DNA of 64,000 nt from Sphingobacteriaceae bacterium DW12 (GTDB lineage: Bacteria > Bacteroidota > Bacteroidia > Sphingobacteriales > Sphingobacteriaceae): the NCBI GenBank assembly GCA_000783305.1, contig JROE01000006.1:124001-188000 (forward strand), in the 5' to 3' direction. Shown piece after piece: positions 45,273 through 53,514 of the stretch; position 1 is the stretch's first letter, and the number at the start of each line of letters is the position of its first letter. The translations under genes were made by a program, and so were the position numbers. The notes beneath the pieces were generated by a model. That model did no database searches and was not told the DNA's origin. It worked only from the letters and a program-made list of their open reading frames with translations.

Positions 45273-45953
45273 CTATATTTCTACATTGTCATGTAGGGCA
45301 CCATCTGCAGTTTTGATAATACGTGAAGGCATATTGCGGATAATCTGATAATCATGCGTGGCCATCAATACAGCAGTACCTGATGAAGCAATATCTCTCA
45401 ATAACAATACAATTTCCTCCGAAGTGGCAGGGTCCAGATTACCTGTAGGCTCATCTGCCAGTATAATCTCGGGGTTATTCAATAGTGCACGGGCTATTAC
45501 GACACGCTGTTGTTCACCACCAGATAGCTCGTGTGGCATTTTCTTCAATTTGGAGCGTAAGCCCACCTTTTCAAGTACATCTAGCATACGATTCTCAATA
45601 AGACCTTTGTCTTTCCAACCTGTAGCTTTGAGTGCAAATTCAAGGTTTTTTTCAATAGTACGATCGTTGAGCAGGTGAAAGTCTTGAAAGACAATACCCA
45701 ATTTACGTCTCAGAAACGGTACGTCATTGTCGTGTAATTTACGAAGATCGAATCCTGCCACCATGCCTTCGCCATTTCCGATGTAAAGGTCGCCGTAGAT
45801 TATTTTTAATAAACTACTTTTTCCACTACCCGACTGACCGATGAGGTACAAAAACTCGTTTTGGTCTATTTTAAGATTGACATTTGACAGTACTAAATGT
45901 TTCTGTTGATAGATATCAACATTTTTTAACGTTATTACGGTATTTCCTATCAT
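45273..45953 (-). CDS. ftsE: Cell division ATP-binding protein FtsE
   Basis: A 226-residue ABC ATPase. Walker A GQSGSGKSS is at 39-47; LSGGEQQRVVIARALL and ILADEPTGNLDP follow. The pattern IGIVFQDFHLLNDRT-like (here LGIVFQDFHLLNDRT) is that of FtsE. With FtsX it controls peptidoglycan hydrolases at the septum; ftsX is not adjacent, as is frequent in Bacteroidota. It follows a 67-residue protein by 6 bp. Confidence 0.9.
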   Translation of the reverse strand: MIGNTVITLKNVDIYQQKHLVLSNVNLKIDQNEFLYLIGQSGSGKSSLLKIIYGDLYIGNGEGMVAGFDLRKLHDNDVPFLRRKLGIVFQDFHLLNDRTIEKNLEFALKATGWKDKGLIENRMLDVLEKVGLRSKLKKMPHELSGGEQQRVVIARALLNNPEIILADEPTGNLDPATSEEIVLLLRDIASSGTAVLMATHDYQIIRNMPSRIIKTADGALHDNVEI

Positions 45954-45959
45954 CTTTAC

Positions 45960-46163
45960 TTACAGTTCTAATTTTTTGATTTGACCAAAAGGCAGTTCAT
46001 TGACCACCTGCATGATATATTCTGTCTTATCTCCCAAACCTATTTTTTCCAACGATTTGTCGGGACGGTCCACCCTAAAATAAGCCAATAGCGTGAATTC
46101 ATCATCTCTAAGTTGCACATAGTCTGGTATTTTTGCGACACCTTTTACTTTAACGATATACAT
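45960..46163 (-). CDS. Small conserved-type protein co-transcribed with ftsE
   Basis: A 67-residue protein of mixed beta character (YIVKVKGVAKIPDYVQLRD, then FTLLAYFRVDRPDKSL). No family recognised. Its spacing to ftsE (6 bp) and the lack of another promoter indicate an operon. A TAACTTTG element on the minus strand (46171-46178) lies so near the ATG that the transcript would have almost no leader. Confidence 0.7.
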   Translation of the reverse strand: MYIVKVKGVAKIPDYVQLRDDEFTLLAYFRVDRPDKSLEKIGLGDKTEYIMQVVNELPFGQIKKLEL

Positions 46164-46170
46164 ATCAACA

Positions 46171-46178
46171 CAAAGTTA
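46171..46178 (-). promoter_or_regulatory. -7 element of the ftsE operon
   Basis: TAACTTTG on the minus strand, 7 bp before the start codon at 46163. No TTG is found at the normal distance, so the call is partial. Confidence 0.4.
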
Positions 46179-46225
46179 TGATTTTTTGATAAACCTGACT
46201 TATGAATGCTAAAATAAACCTATCC

Positions 46226-47248
46226 CTATTGGTTTGCAAATAAAAAGTCTAATGTGTTGATGCCGTCAGCATAATCATCGAGCGCTGGACATTGACTCTG
46301 GCCAAATTGGAATGTTGGAATTTCTGTTTTCAAGGCTATTGCCGTAGTGATACATTGGACCTGCTCTGCCGAGGCATTCAAGGTGTCTTCGACCTGCTGT
46401 ATATTGTCATATTCTTGAAAAAATAGGACGGCTAAGGGCGAAGCCGTACGGTCATCTTCTTTAAGTAAGAGGAAGCCGTTGTCAAAGTGACGGTCCTTGT
46501 TGATAAGGTATATAGACTTGTTGTAGTCGTAGTTATTGTTGTATTTGAAATGATCGCCAATTGCTGAAAATTGTTCCAGACCTTCAAATAAATGTGCAAC
46601 ATTGTATCCTTTGGGTACGAATATCTTAGAAACGGATCGGCAACCCAATCCAAAATAATCAAAGATATCATGGCCTAGTTGTTGGAGCTGTTCACTGGAT
46701 TCATTTCCGGAAAGGACGGCTATGGAATTTCTGTTTTTACGGATGATATGTGGTTTTTTTCCGAAATAGTATTCAAAATAACGAGAGCTGTTGTCACTGC
46801 CGGTGGCGATTACGAGGTCGAAGTCGTGGAGTCTATCCACGAGTTGGAAGCGCTCGGCAAATCGAGGTTCGACATCTACCAGTAAGCCAAGTATAGCGGT
46901 GGTGAGGCCTGCATCGTCAGAGGAAACTTTAATCTGGGCCTTAAATCCAGCCAAAAGTACACAAAGAATATCGTGAAAGCCGACCAAGGGTATATTACCC
47001 GCCAACACGAGCCCTACTGTCTTTTCGGATGTTACGTCCGGATAGGGCTGTAACCAGTTTGTGAGTTTGCTTTCTTCAAGATTGGCCGATATCGCGGAAA
47101 TGGACTGCTCTACGTTGGGAGCGGTGTACCACGGATTTTTGTATACCGCGTTGGCAATGGTTTCAGCGAGGTACTCCGGCGTTTTTCGCAATTGCTGACC
47201 TAACTCAGTGAAGGCTTTGATGCGTTGTTCTTTTGTCAAAATGTTCAA
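46226..47248 (-). CDS. Acyl-CoA reductase (LuxC-like)
   Basis: A 340-residue protein of the LuxC/aldehyde-dehydrogenase superfamily: VLAGNIPLVGFHDILCVLLAG (quoted in part), DLVIATGSDNSSRYF with the nucleotide loop, and the catalytic cysteine C203 in GLGCRSVSKIF. LuxC enzymes reduce acyl-CoA or acyl esters to aldehydes with NADPH. This is shorter than LuxC (about 480 residues), as is usual for the Bacteroidota form. It is divergent from a two-cluster ferredoxin, with which it may act. Confidence 0.8.
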   Translation of the reverse strand: MNILTKEQRIKAFTELGQQLRKTPEYLAETIANAVYKNPWYTAPNVEQSISAISANLEESKLTNWLQPYPDVTSEKTVGLVLAGNIPLVGFHDILCVLLAGFKAQIKVSSDDAGLTTAILGLLVDVEPRFAERFQLVDRLHDFDLVIATGSDNSSRYFEYYFGKKPHIIRKNRNSIAVLSGNESSEQLQQLGHDIFDYFGLGCRSVSKIFVPKGYNVAHLFEGLEQFSAIGDHFKYNNNYDYNKSIYLINKDRHFDNGFLLLKEDDRTASPLAVLFFQEYDNIQQVEDTLNASAEQVQCITTAIALKTEIPTFQFGQSQCPALDDYADGINTLDFLFANQ

Positions 47249-47351
47249 TTCTTCTATATTTAAAGCCTCAAATTGTGCTATCTTTGTGAGAGCAAAGAGA
47301 CTATATTCGGATTATTGATTTAAAATCTATACGATTAATAGTCTAATATAT

Positions 47352-47359
47352 TATCTTTG
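47352..47359 (+). promoter_or_regulatory. -7 element of the ferredoxin gene
   Basis: TATCTTTG, 43 bp before the start codon. No TTG at the normal distance; partial support only. Confidence 0.45.
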
Positions 47360-47401
47360 CGGTACAAAAATAGTTTATTTATCAGAATTGAGAGGTTATA
47401 A

Positions 47402-47752
47402 ATGGCGATAAAAATTACAGATGAGTGCATTAACTGTGGAGCTTGCGAACCGGAGTGCCCTAATAATGCGATATATGATGCTGGAGTAAGTTGGAAATTT
47501 TCGGATGGAACATCCTTGGACGGTATCATTGATTTTGGTGATGGCGTGACGTTAGATGCAGGGGAGACACAGGATGCAATTTCCAATGAAGTATATTATA
47601 TTGTATCGGACAAATGCACAGAATGTGTCGGTTTTCATGATGAGCCGCAGTGTGCTGCAGTATGTCCAGTAGATTGTTGTGTTGACGACGAGGATATTCG
47701 CGAGAGCGAAGACGAGCTTTTGGCCAAAAAGGCATGGCTTCATGGTGAATAG
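47402..47752 (+). CDS. 4Fe-4S dicluster ferredoxin
   Basis: A 116-residue ferredoxin with two cysteine sets: CINCGACEPECP (about 9-20) and CTECVGF...CAAVCPVDCC (about 77-99). Between them is a roughly 50-residue insert with acidic and Gly residues, and the C-terminus is a helix. This Alvin-type ferredoxin form is common in Bacteroidota. It transfers electrons, partner unknown. Monocistronic with its own terminator. Confidence 0.93.
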   Translation: MAIKITDECINCGACEPECPNNAIYDAGVSWKFSDGTSLDGIIDFGDGVTLDAGETQDAISNEVYYIVSDKCTECVGFHDEPQCAAVCPVDCCVDDEDIRESEDELLAKKAWLHGE

Positions 47753-47774
47753 TATCCTTTAAAGATATTTTGAT

Positions 47775-47807
47775 AAGGCTTATTCCTCTAGGAGTAAGCC
47801 TTTTTTT
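47775..47807 (+). terminator. Terminator of the ferredoxin gene
   Basis: Arms AAGGCTTATTCCT (47775-47787) and AGGAGTAAGCCTT (47790-47802) pair with one wobble, followed by a T run. Confidence 0.88.
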
Positions 47808-47940
47808 GTGTTATAGAATTCTTCTTATCGTAGGGATATGACCATTTGTCGAGTCGGCTGAGGATGGGATATTTTATTGGATTTTTTGTCCTTATTTCCT
47901 AATTTATACGCTCTAAATTGTTCGTTCAAGCGAATAAAAT

Positions 47941-47970
47941 TTGTCTATCACCTTAGATTTTTTATTTTTG
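47941..47970 (+). promoter_or_regulatory. Promoter of the dicarboxylate symporter gene
   Basis: TTG at 47941-47943, 19-nt spacer, TATTTTTG at 47963-47970. A full consensus match 29 bp before the ATG. Confidence 0.72.
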
Positions 47971-47998
47971 TTCATTAAATAACCTTAATAAATACTGA

Positions 47999-49435
47999 AT
48001 GTTTAAATCAAAATTGGGTCTTTTGACCTTTGCAATTCTTTCAATAGCCACGATCCTGACGGTTGTCTACGAGTTTGGGTGGGTGAATATTTCGCCTGCT
48101 GTAATGATGGTGGTTCGTTGGATTGTGGGAATTGTTTTGGTCATCACCGCCTTACGACGTAAGAATCTGACGACTTGGATTTTGACCTGTATGATATTGG
48201 GTATCTTTGTAGGAATTGACTTCCCTAATTTTGCGATCGCCTTACAACCCCTAAGCCAGGGATTTATTAAGCTTGTGAAGACGATTGTAGGTCCTATATT
48301 GTTTGCTACTTTGGTGTATGGTATTGCTGGCCATTCGGACTTGAAACAGGTGGGGCGTATGGCTTGGAAATCGATGCTGTACTTCTTCTGTGCAACTACT
48401 TGTGCTATTTTTATAGGCTTGGCGGCAATTAATATCACACAAGCGGGTGTGGGAGTAGATATAGAACATATGCCGCACGAAGAGTTACCGGCTAAGAAGG
48501 TCGATGCCAGTCAGGCGATATTGGAACATCTGCCTGAGAACGTCCACGGAGTCTATAAGTTCACTTCTTTCTTCCGTGATTTGTTTCCGGAGAATATCGT
48601 GAAATCTGTTCATGAAAATCAGGTTTTACAGATTGTGGTCTTTGCTGTACTGTTTGGGATAGGTCTGGCATTGGTAGAAGAGAAGAAAAGAAAGCCTTTG
48701 GTCGACTTTACGGAAAGTCTATCCGAAGCGATGTTCAAATTTACGAATATCATCATGTACTTCGCGCCAATAGGAGTGGGAGCAGCGATGGCGTATACGG
48801 TGGGGCATTTGGGAGTTGACATCCTCAAGAATCTGTTTATGTTGCTGGCAACTCTATACTTGGCGTTGATTGGCTTTTTACTTTTGGTTTTATTGCCTGT
48901 GGCGCTGTATCTCAGAATACCTATTGGTAAGTTTATAAGCGCTATCAAGGAGCCTGTTTCCATTGCATTTGCAACGACTAGCTCTGATGCTGCTCTTCCG
49001 AAAGCAATGAGTGCTATGGAGCGCTTTGGCGTACCTCGTCGTATAGTTTCATTTGTGATTCCTACGGGCTACAGCTTTAATCTTGACGGAACTTCTTTGT
49101 ACTTGTCTTTGGCTTCTATATTTGTAGCACAAGCCGCTGGTATGCACCTTTCTTTGGGACAACAGTTGCTTATTGCATTTACATTGATGATTACCTCCAA
49201 AGGGGTAGCAGCTGTACCTAGGGCATCCTTGATTATCCTGATTGCTACGGCCGACCAGTTTGGGCTCCCCGTTTTTGTCATAGCTGCCATTCTGGGTATA
49301 GATGAGTTGATGGATATGGCGAGGACCTCTGTAAACGTTATTGGTAACTGTTTAGCTACTGTTGTAGTGGCCAAATGGGAAGGTGAGTTTGACGAAGAGG
49401 GACCCTATCGGACAGATGACCCAGACGCCTTGTAA
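47999..49435 (+). CDS. Dicarboxylate/amino acid:cation symporter (GltP/DctA family)
   Basis: A 478-residue membrane protein of the DAACS family. The conserved elements are present: the HP1 tip TTSSDAALP, NLDGTSLY in TM7, SKGVAAVPRAS in HP2 and DELMDMARTSVNVIGN in TM8. It carries an additional N-terminal hydrophobic part and a periplasmic loop (about 155-195) longer than in GltPh. Substrates are glutamate, aspartate or C4-dicarboxylates with sodium or protons; the exact one cannot be told. Monocistronic. Confidence 0.93.
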   Translation: MFKSKLGLLTFAILSIATILTVVYEFGWVNISPAVMMVVRWIVGIVLVITALRRKNLTTWILTCMILGIFVGIDFPNFAIALQPLSQGFIKLVKTIVGPILFATLVYGIAGHSDLKQVGRMAWKSMLYFFCATTCAIFIGLAAINITQAGVGVDIEHMPHEELPAKKVDASQAILEHLPENVHGVYKFTSFFRDLFPENIVKSVHENQVLQIVVFAVLFGIGLALVEEKKRKPLVDFTESLSEAMFKFTNIIMYFAPIGVGAAMAYTVGHLGVDILKNLFMLLATLYLALIGFLLLVLLPVALYLRIPIGKFISAIKEPVSIAFATTSSDAALPKAMSAMERFGVPRRIVSFVIPTGYSFNLDGTSLYLSLASIFVAQAAGMHLSLGQQLLIAFTLMITSKGVAAVPRASLIILIATADQFGLPVFVIAAILGIDELMDMARTSVNVIGNCLATVVVAKWEGEFDEEGPYRTDDPDAL

Positions 49436-49456
49436 AAACCGATTCTAGTATATAAA

Positions 49457-49485
49457 AAGGCCTGAAATTATTCAGGCCTTTTTTT
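49457..49485 (+). terminator. Terminator of the symporter gene
   Basis: AAGGCCTGAA / TTCAGGCCTT (49457-49466, 49471-49480) with loop ATTA and seven T residues. Confidence 0.9.
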
Positions 49486-49567
49486 GGTTATAGATGCGGT
49501 CGATTCTATATTTGAGTAAGAATCAACCAGGCATTGGTTGCTTTAAATGCAGATAGTCTATGCGGCT

Positions 49568-50773
49568 TTAGTTGAAATTCAAAGAGGCGGGGCCAAACTC
49601 TTCGAAGTAGATCGCCTCTATGTTTATTCCGTTGCTGGTGAGATATGTTACATGTTTTTTGATAAAAGGTGCTGGACCGCAGATGTAGTATTGTGCCTGT
49701 GTGTCCAATACATCAGCTGGAACTTGGTCAAGTGAGACCCAGCCTTGATGTAGGTCCTCTTGCATGGCTTCTACGCTGTCGTAGAATATGTGCTGCTTGA
49801 GATTATCGTTATTGGTCTGAATTTCTTTGATTTTGTCTTTGAATGCATGGACTTGTTCACTGCGACAGCCGTGTATCCATGTGATTGGAATATTGACTTG
49901 TTGCTTTGTTAATGATTCAAGCATGGCCATTAAAGGTGTCTGACCCACGCCGCCACTGATAAATACTTGTGGGCGATTACCTTCTTGTTTTAACGTGAAG
50001 TTTCCAGCTGGAGCGGTCAATTCGATGTGGTCACCTTCTTGTATATGCTCATGCAACCTATTGCTGATCATGCCGTCTGGATGCTGGCTGCCTATTTCCT
50101 TCTTTACGGATATTCGGTAATAGATGCCATTTGGCGCACACGAGATACTATACTGACGGGGTTGGAGGAGACTCAATTGAGGGAGGAATAGTCGCAAGCT
50201 AATAAATTGACCAGGTTGGAAATCTGCGACAGAACCACCATCGGCAGGGTAGAGGTAGAATGATGTGATTTCAGCCGACTCTTGTTCTTTTTTGTTGACG
50301 ATAAATGGTCGCCACCCTGTCCATCCACCTAATTTTGCGGTCTGCTGTTGGTATAGCTTCTGTTCATGCCCTGACATAAGCGTTGCCAGTTGTTCGTATG
50401 CAATCGTCCAGGCTTCTAAAAGTGCGGGGCTGGCTCCCTCACCCAATACCTCTTGTATGGAAGCAATCAAGTGTCTTCCAACGATGCTGTAATGTTCTGG
50501 ACGTATATCCAAGCTGGTATGTTTGTGTCCTATTCCGTCAACAGCTGGAAGCAGTACGGAGGGGTCTTCAATATGTTCGGCATAGGCGAGTACCGCCATG
50601 GCGAGCGCAGTTTGCTGTCGTTGATTTTGCTGATTGCCCATGTTGAAGACATTCTTCAACTCTGGATTGTGTACAAACATACGGTTGTAAAAGTGAGTGG
50701 TTAGCAATACACCGTGTTCCCTAAGTACAGGGATTGTTGCCTTTACAAGGTCTTTTTGTTGTGGGGTCATCAT
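49568..50773 (-). CDS. hmp: Flavohemoprotein (nitric oxide dioxygenase)
   Basis: A 401-residue three-domain flavohaemoglobin. The globin domain (1-140) has the proximal histidine H85 in GHKHTS and distal Tyr in FYNRMF. The FAD domain has the RQYSISCAP motif and the NAD domain has FISGGVGQTPLMAM and YICGPAPFIK. It oxidises nitric oxide to nitrate using oxygen and NAD(P)H. It follows the Rrf2 regulator on the same strand, with an inverted repeat in the 54-bp gap, and is the last gene of the cupin-rrf2-hmp run. Confidence 0.96.
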   Translation of the reverse strand: MMTPQQKDLVKATIPVLREHGVLLTTHFYNRMFVHNPELKNVFNMGNQQNQRQQTALAMAVLAYAEHIEDPSVLLPAVDGIGHKHTSLDIRPEHYSIVGRHLIASIQEVLGEGASPALLEAWTIAYEQLATLMSGHEQKLYQQQTAKLGGWTGWRPFIVNKKEQESAEITSFYLYPADGGSVADFQPGQFISLRLFLPQLSLLQPRQYSISCAPNGIYYRISVKKEIGSQHPDGMISNRLHEHIQEGDHIELTAPAGNFTLKQEGNRPQVFISGGVGQTPLMAMLESLTKQQVNIPITWIHGCRSEQVHAFKDKIKEIQTNNDNLKQHIFYDSVEAMQEDLHQGWVSLDQVPADVLDTQAQYYICGPAPFIKKHVTYLTSNGINIEAIYFEEFGPASLNFN

Positions 50774-50786
50774 ATTTATTAGCGAT

Positions 50787-50814
50787 TAATAGAAGAGTTT
50801 TTTATCTTCTATTA
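50787..50814. promoter_or_regulatory. Inverted repeat upstream of hmp (regulon operator, variant)
   Basis: TAATAGAAGA (50787-50796) and TCTTCTATTA (50805-50814) are perfect inverted copies with an 8-nt spacer. The design and core (ATAgAAGA-N8-TCTTcTAT) match the sites at 51709-51748 and 53435-53460. Confidence 0.6.
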
Positions 50815-50827
50815 TGTTAAAAAAATG

Positions 50828-51265
50828 CTATTTGCATAGCGTTAAGTTTCCTTTAATCAATTCAAGGTTGAATTGTCCAATGCTTGTCTTTTTGAGCATG
50901 ATGCTGAGTTGATTTCTGACTTTCTTAAAGTCATTGTGCAGGGGGCAAGGATTTTTTTCCGAACAATAGTCCAATCCCATTCCACATCCTATAAAAATCT
51001 GCTCGCCATCCACCGCCATGACAATATCGGCAATAGGCTTCTTTAGCCCCTCGGGATCTATGAAAAAGCCACCATTCGGTCCCTTTGACGATTGGATGAG
51101 TCCTTCCTTGCTGAGATTTTGAAGAATTTTACCCAAGAATGGTTCTGGAGATTTTACTTTCTCAGCAATCTCCCTGATGCCCACTTTCCGACCTTCGTGG
51201 GAACTTTGAGCGATATAAAAGACTGCGCGGATTGCGTACTCACATGTTTTTGAAAAAACACCCAT
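50828..51265 (-). CDS. Rrf2-family regulator, NsrR-like
   Basis: A 145-residue Rrf2 protein. The winged helix-turn-helix is at about 1-60 with EYAIRAVFYIA and REIAEKVKSPEPFLGKILQ; KGPNGGFFID is the wing. Cysteines C94, C101 and C107 are spaced like the Fe-S ligands of NsrR and IscR (Escherichia coli NsrR 91/96/102). This suggests a nitric-oxide sensitive iron-sulfur repressor. It lies between the cupin gene and hmp and is the likely reader of the three local inverted repeats. Binding itself is inference. Confidence 0.85.
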   Translation of the reverse strand: MGVFSKTCEYAIRAVFYIAQSSHEGRKVGIREIAEKVKSPEPFLGKILQNLSKEGLIQSSKGPNGGFFIDPEGLKKPIADIVMAVDGEQIFIGCGMGLDYCSEKNPCPLHNDFKKVRNQLSIMLKKTSIGQFNLELIKGNLTLCK

Positions 51266-51310
51266 TCTTGATTTAATTTAATATGTGACCAAAAGGATAA
51301 AGATACATAT

Positions 51311-51673
51311 CTAATTGTTATTAATCACATTTTGCACCCGATGCAAGTGGTCATTTTTGTGTATACTCAATCTGACGATAGTATCCTGCACAGCTGTTAG
51401 GTCGTGGAGAACGGATCCTTCCAATCCAATCAGTTGCCCCGCCTTCATACGGTGTTGCTCACTTTGTACACCTAGGATTATTTCCCCTGTCAAGATATGG
51501 ATTACGATAGGGAAGGGGCTTTGGTGTTCGTCCATGGTCTGGCCGTTTGCTAGGCATATTCGGATTTCCTTGGTGGTGCTTGTTTCCAATACGAGGGTCA
51601 CGGATGGTTTGTTGTCTCCATAGGTTACTCCCTCTGTGAAGGAGGCAGGCAGGTTATCTTTCTTTGTTTCCAT
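51311..51673 (-). CDS. Cupin-fold small protein
   Basis: A 120-residue protein with a single cupin barrel: motif 1 appears as GQTMDEHQSPFPIVIHILTG and motif 2 as AGQLIGLEGSVLHDLTAV. Metal-binding histidines are H54 and possibly H90. It leads the run cupin-rrf2-hmp, with a strong operator directly upstream, so it belongs to the same stress response. Its own role is unknown. Confidence 0.8.
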   Translation of the reverse strand: METKKDNLPASFTEGVTYGDNKPSVTLVLETSTTKEIRICLANGQTMDEHQSPFPIVIHILTGEIILGVQSEQHRMKAGQLIGLEGSVLHDLTAVQDTIVRLSIHKNDHLHRVQNVINNN

Positions 51674-51697
51674 GTCTGATTCGATTCAATTACAGAA

Positions 51698-51705
51698 CAA
51701 AGGTA
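51698..51705 (-). promoter_or_regulatory. -7 element of the cupin-rrf2-hmp run
   Basis: TACCTTTG on the minus strand, three bases from the operator at 51709-51748, which occupies the spacer and -33 region. Confidence 0.6.
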
Positions 51706-51708
51706 GCG

Positions 51709-51748
51709 ATTAAATAATAAAAGAGTGTAAACTCTTTTATTATTTAAT
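51709..51748. promoter_or_regulatory. Regulon operator upstream of the cupin gene
   Basis: A perfect 16-bp inverted repeat: ATTAAATAATAAAAGA (51709-51724), 8-nt spacer, and its reverse complement (51733-51748). It abuts the -7 box, so a bound repressor would block RNA polymerase. It could also act as a terminator-like hairpin, but lacks a T run beyond the stem. Confidence 0.7.
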
Positions 51749-51779
51749 CTTTCTGAACAAACGATGACAAACTCTTGGT

Positions 51780-52994
51780 TTATCGGAGCGCTTGCTCAAA
51801 ATCTGCTATAATATCTGCTATTGCCTCCAATCCTACACTGATACGAACTAGGCCATCTGTGATCCCTGTTTGTAGCCGAATTTCTCTCGGTATACCGGAG
51901 TGTGACATAGAAGCGGGATGAGACACCAGTGTATCAACGGTGCCCACGGATACTGCTCTGGTACAAATCTGGAGTTTGTTGACCAAGTTTACAGATTTTT
52001 GGTATCCTCCTTTTAGATCAATACTCATAATCGAGCCTGCGTGACGCATTTGCTTGCGACTGATGTCGTAATCGGGGTGGGTAGAGAGGCCGTTGTAGTG
52101 AACTTTTTCAACTTCAGGGTGCTTGGTCAGGAACAGGGCCAGATCCATGGCATTGCGGCAGTGTTGTTCCATGCGTAGGGCCAATGTCTTGATTCCTTGT
52201 AGGACCAAAAAGCCATCAAATGCATTACTATTGGCGCCTAATAATTTATACGTATGCAAGATATGGCCATTCATGGCAGCTGTGTCGCGTCCTATCAATA
52301 CGCCACCTATTGCATTTCCATGCCCATTCAGGAATTTGGTGGTGGAGTGGAAGATAAAGTCTACGCCATACTTAAAGGGCTGTTGGAGGTAGGGAGTGGC
52401 AAAAGTATTGTCTACCGATACAAGCTTATTGTATCTTTTCGCAAGTTGGACTATCTGCTCCATATCGATGCATTGCATGGTTGGGTTTGCAGGAGATTCA
52501 AAGTGTACCAATTTTATTTCGGGAGTTTGTTTTAGGATGTCCTCCACTTGATGGATATCAGTCATGTCCGAAAAATATGCTTTGATCCCGAATCGAGGTA
52601 GCAGTTTGGTGATGAACTCATGTGTGCCGCCATACAAAGAAGGTGTAGCGAGTATGGCATCTCCTGCTTGGAGTGTAGAGATGAATAGGGTAGACATTGC
52701 GGCTTGTCCACTTGCGGTCAATAAGGCTCGGGCTTGCAATGGCTGCCCCTCGGTGTCTGTAATATTCCAAGTTTCAAGGTCGGCAATGGCCCGTGCTGTC
52801 GCATCGGTAGTCGGATTGCCAAATCTAGAATATATATATCCGCTTTCTTCGCCCGTAAACCTACGCATACCTTGTTCGGCACTGTCGAATGTAAAAGTAG
52901 AGGTGGCATAGATGGGTTGGAGATGCGCATACTTGTCGTGGGTGTGCTGTTGATGTAAAGCCAAAGTTTCAAAGTCGATTTTAGGTGTGTCCAT
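51780..52994 (-). CDS. Trans-sulfuration PLP enzyme (cystathionine gamma-synthase / methionine gamma-lyase type)
   Basis: A 404-residue PLP-dependent Cys/Met metabolism enzyme. It has YSRFGNPTTDA, SGQAAMSTLF, the VHFESPANPTMQ motif, SVDNTFATPYLQQP and the PLP-lysine motif HSTTKFLNGHGN. The group includes cystathionine gamma-synthase, methionine gamma-lyase and O-acetylhomoserine sulfhydrylase, which cannot be separated here. The start lies 36 bp after the DUF488 stop and the two share a direction, so they are probably one operon, reading from the control region at 53400-53514. Confidence 0.9.
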   Translation of the reverse strand: MDTPKIDFETLALHQQHTHDKYAHLQPIYATSTFTFDSAEQGMRRFTGEESGYIYSRFGNPTTDATARAIADLETWNITDTEGQPLQARALLTASGQAAMSTLFISTLQAGDAILATPSLYGGTHEFITKLLPRFGIKAYFSDMTDIHQVEDILKQTPEIKLVHFESPANPTMQCIDMEQIVQLAKRYNKLVSVDNTFATPYLQQPFKYGVDFIFHSTTKFLNGHGNAIGGVLIGRDTAAMNGHILHTYKLLGANSNAFDGFLVLQGIKTLALRMEQHCRNAMDLALFLTKHPEVEKVHYNGLSTHPDYDISRKQMRHAGSIMSIDLKGGYQKSVNLVNKLQICTRAVSVGTVDTLVSHPASMSHSGIPREIRLQTGITDGLVRISVGLEAIADIIADFEQALR

Positions 52995-53030
52995 ATTGGA
53001 TTTGTATAGGTTTAGGTCATTTATGAATGA

Positions 53031-53399
53031 TTATCTCTGCTCTTTGTAGTATTCTTCAAGGTACTGCTTTAGTACGATAGCGTTGGAGTGTTGTGGGTCC
53101 TTTGCAGCATACAACAGTGTGATGGTCGGTTGGTCTTCCCATTTGTCCAGGTAAGTGGGAAGGAGTTCATTTAGGGTAAGCTCTTTTTTATACTGTGCTT
53201 CAAACACTTCCCAACGTTCAAGAACATGTGCATACGCTAGCCGAATTTCCGTCGATGGAGCAATATCTTTTGCCCATTCATCTATTTTAGCATTTTCCTT
53301 AGCGAGCCCTCTTGGCCATAGTCTGTCTATAAGCACACGATATCCGTCTTCTTCGTCAGGTTTTTCATATATCCGTTTGATACTAATCTGAGGTTGCAT
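53031..53399 (-). CDS. DUF488 family protein
   Basis: A 122-residue protein with the DUF488 signature VLIDRLWPRGLAKENAKID and WAKDIAPSTEIR, and a C-terminal LLYAAKDPQHSNA motif. Proteins of this family have no firmly known function but occur near stress and nitric-oxide genes. It is divergent from the truncated haemoglobin gene, sharing the operator at 53435-53460. Confidence 0.88.
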   Translation of the reverse strand: MQPQISIKRIYEKPDEEDGYRVLIDRLWPRGLAKENAKIDEWAKDIAPSTEIRLAYAHVLERWEVFEAQYKKELTLNELLPTYLDKWEDQPTITLLYAAKDPQHSNAIVLKQYLEEYYKEQR

Positions 53400-53434
53400 G
53401 TATTAAAGTTAAGGAGAAATGAGGATAATATTAC

Positions 53435-53460
53435 AATAAAAGATATTTTACTCTTTTATT
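53435..53460. promoter_or_regulatory. Regulon operator in the DUF488/truncated haemoglobin control region
   Basis: AATAAAAGA (53435-53443), 8-nt spacer, TCTTTTATT (53452-53460), a perfect inverted repeat. It ends five bases before the -7 box TATATTTG (53466-53473) and has the same core as the site at 51709-51748. Confidence 0.7.
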
Positions 53461-53465
53461 ATACA

Positions 53466-53473
53466 TATATTTG
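53466..53473 (+). promoter_or_regulatory. -7 element of the truncated haemoglobin gene
   Basis: TATATTTG, 41 bp before the start codon; the -33 position is occupied by the operator and has no TTG. Confidence 0.55.
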
Positions 53474-53514
53474 TTTACCCAGATAGGACAGAGGGATATT
53501 GTGGAGGCATATTA

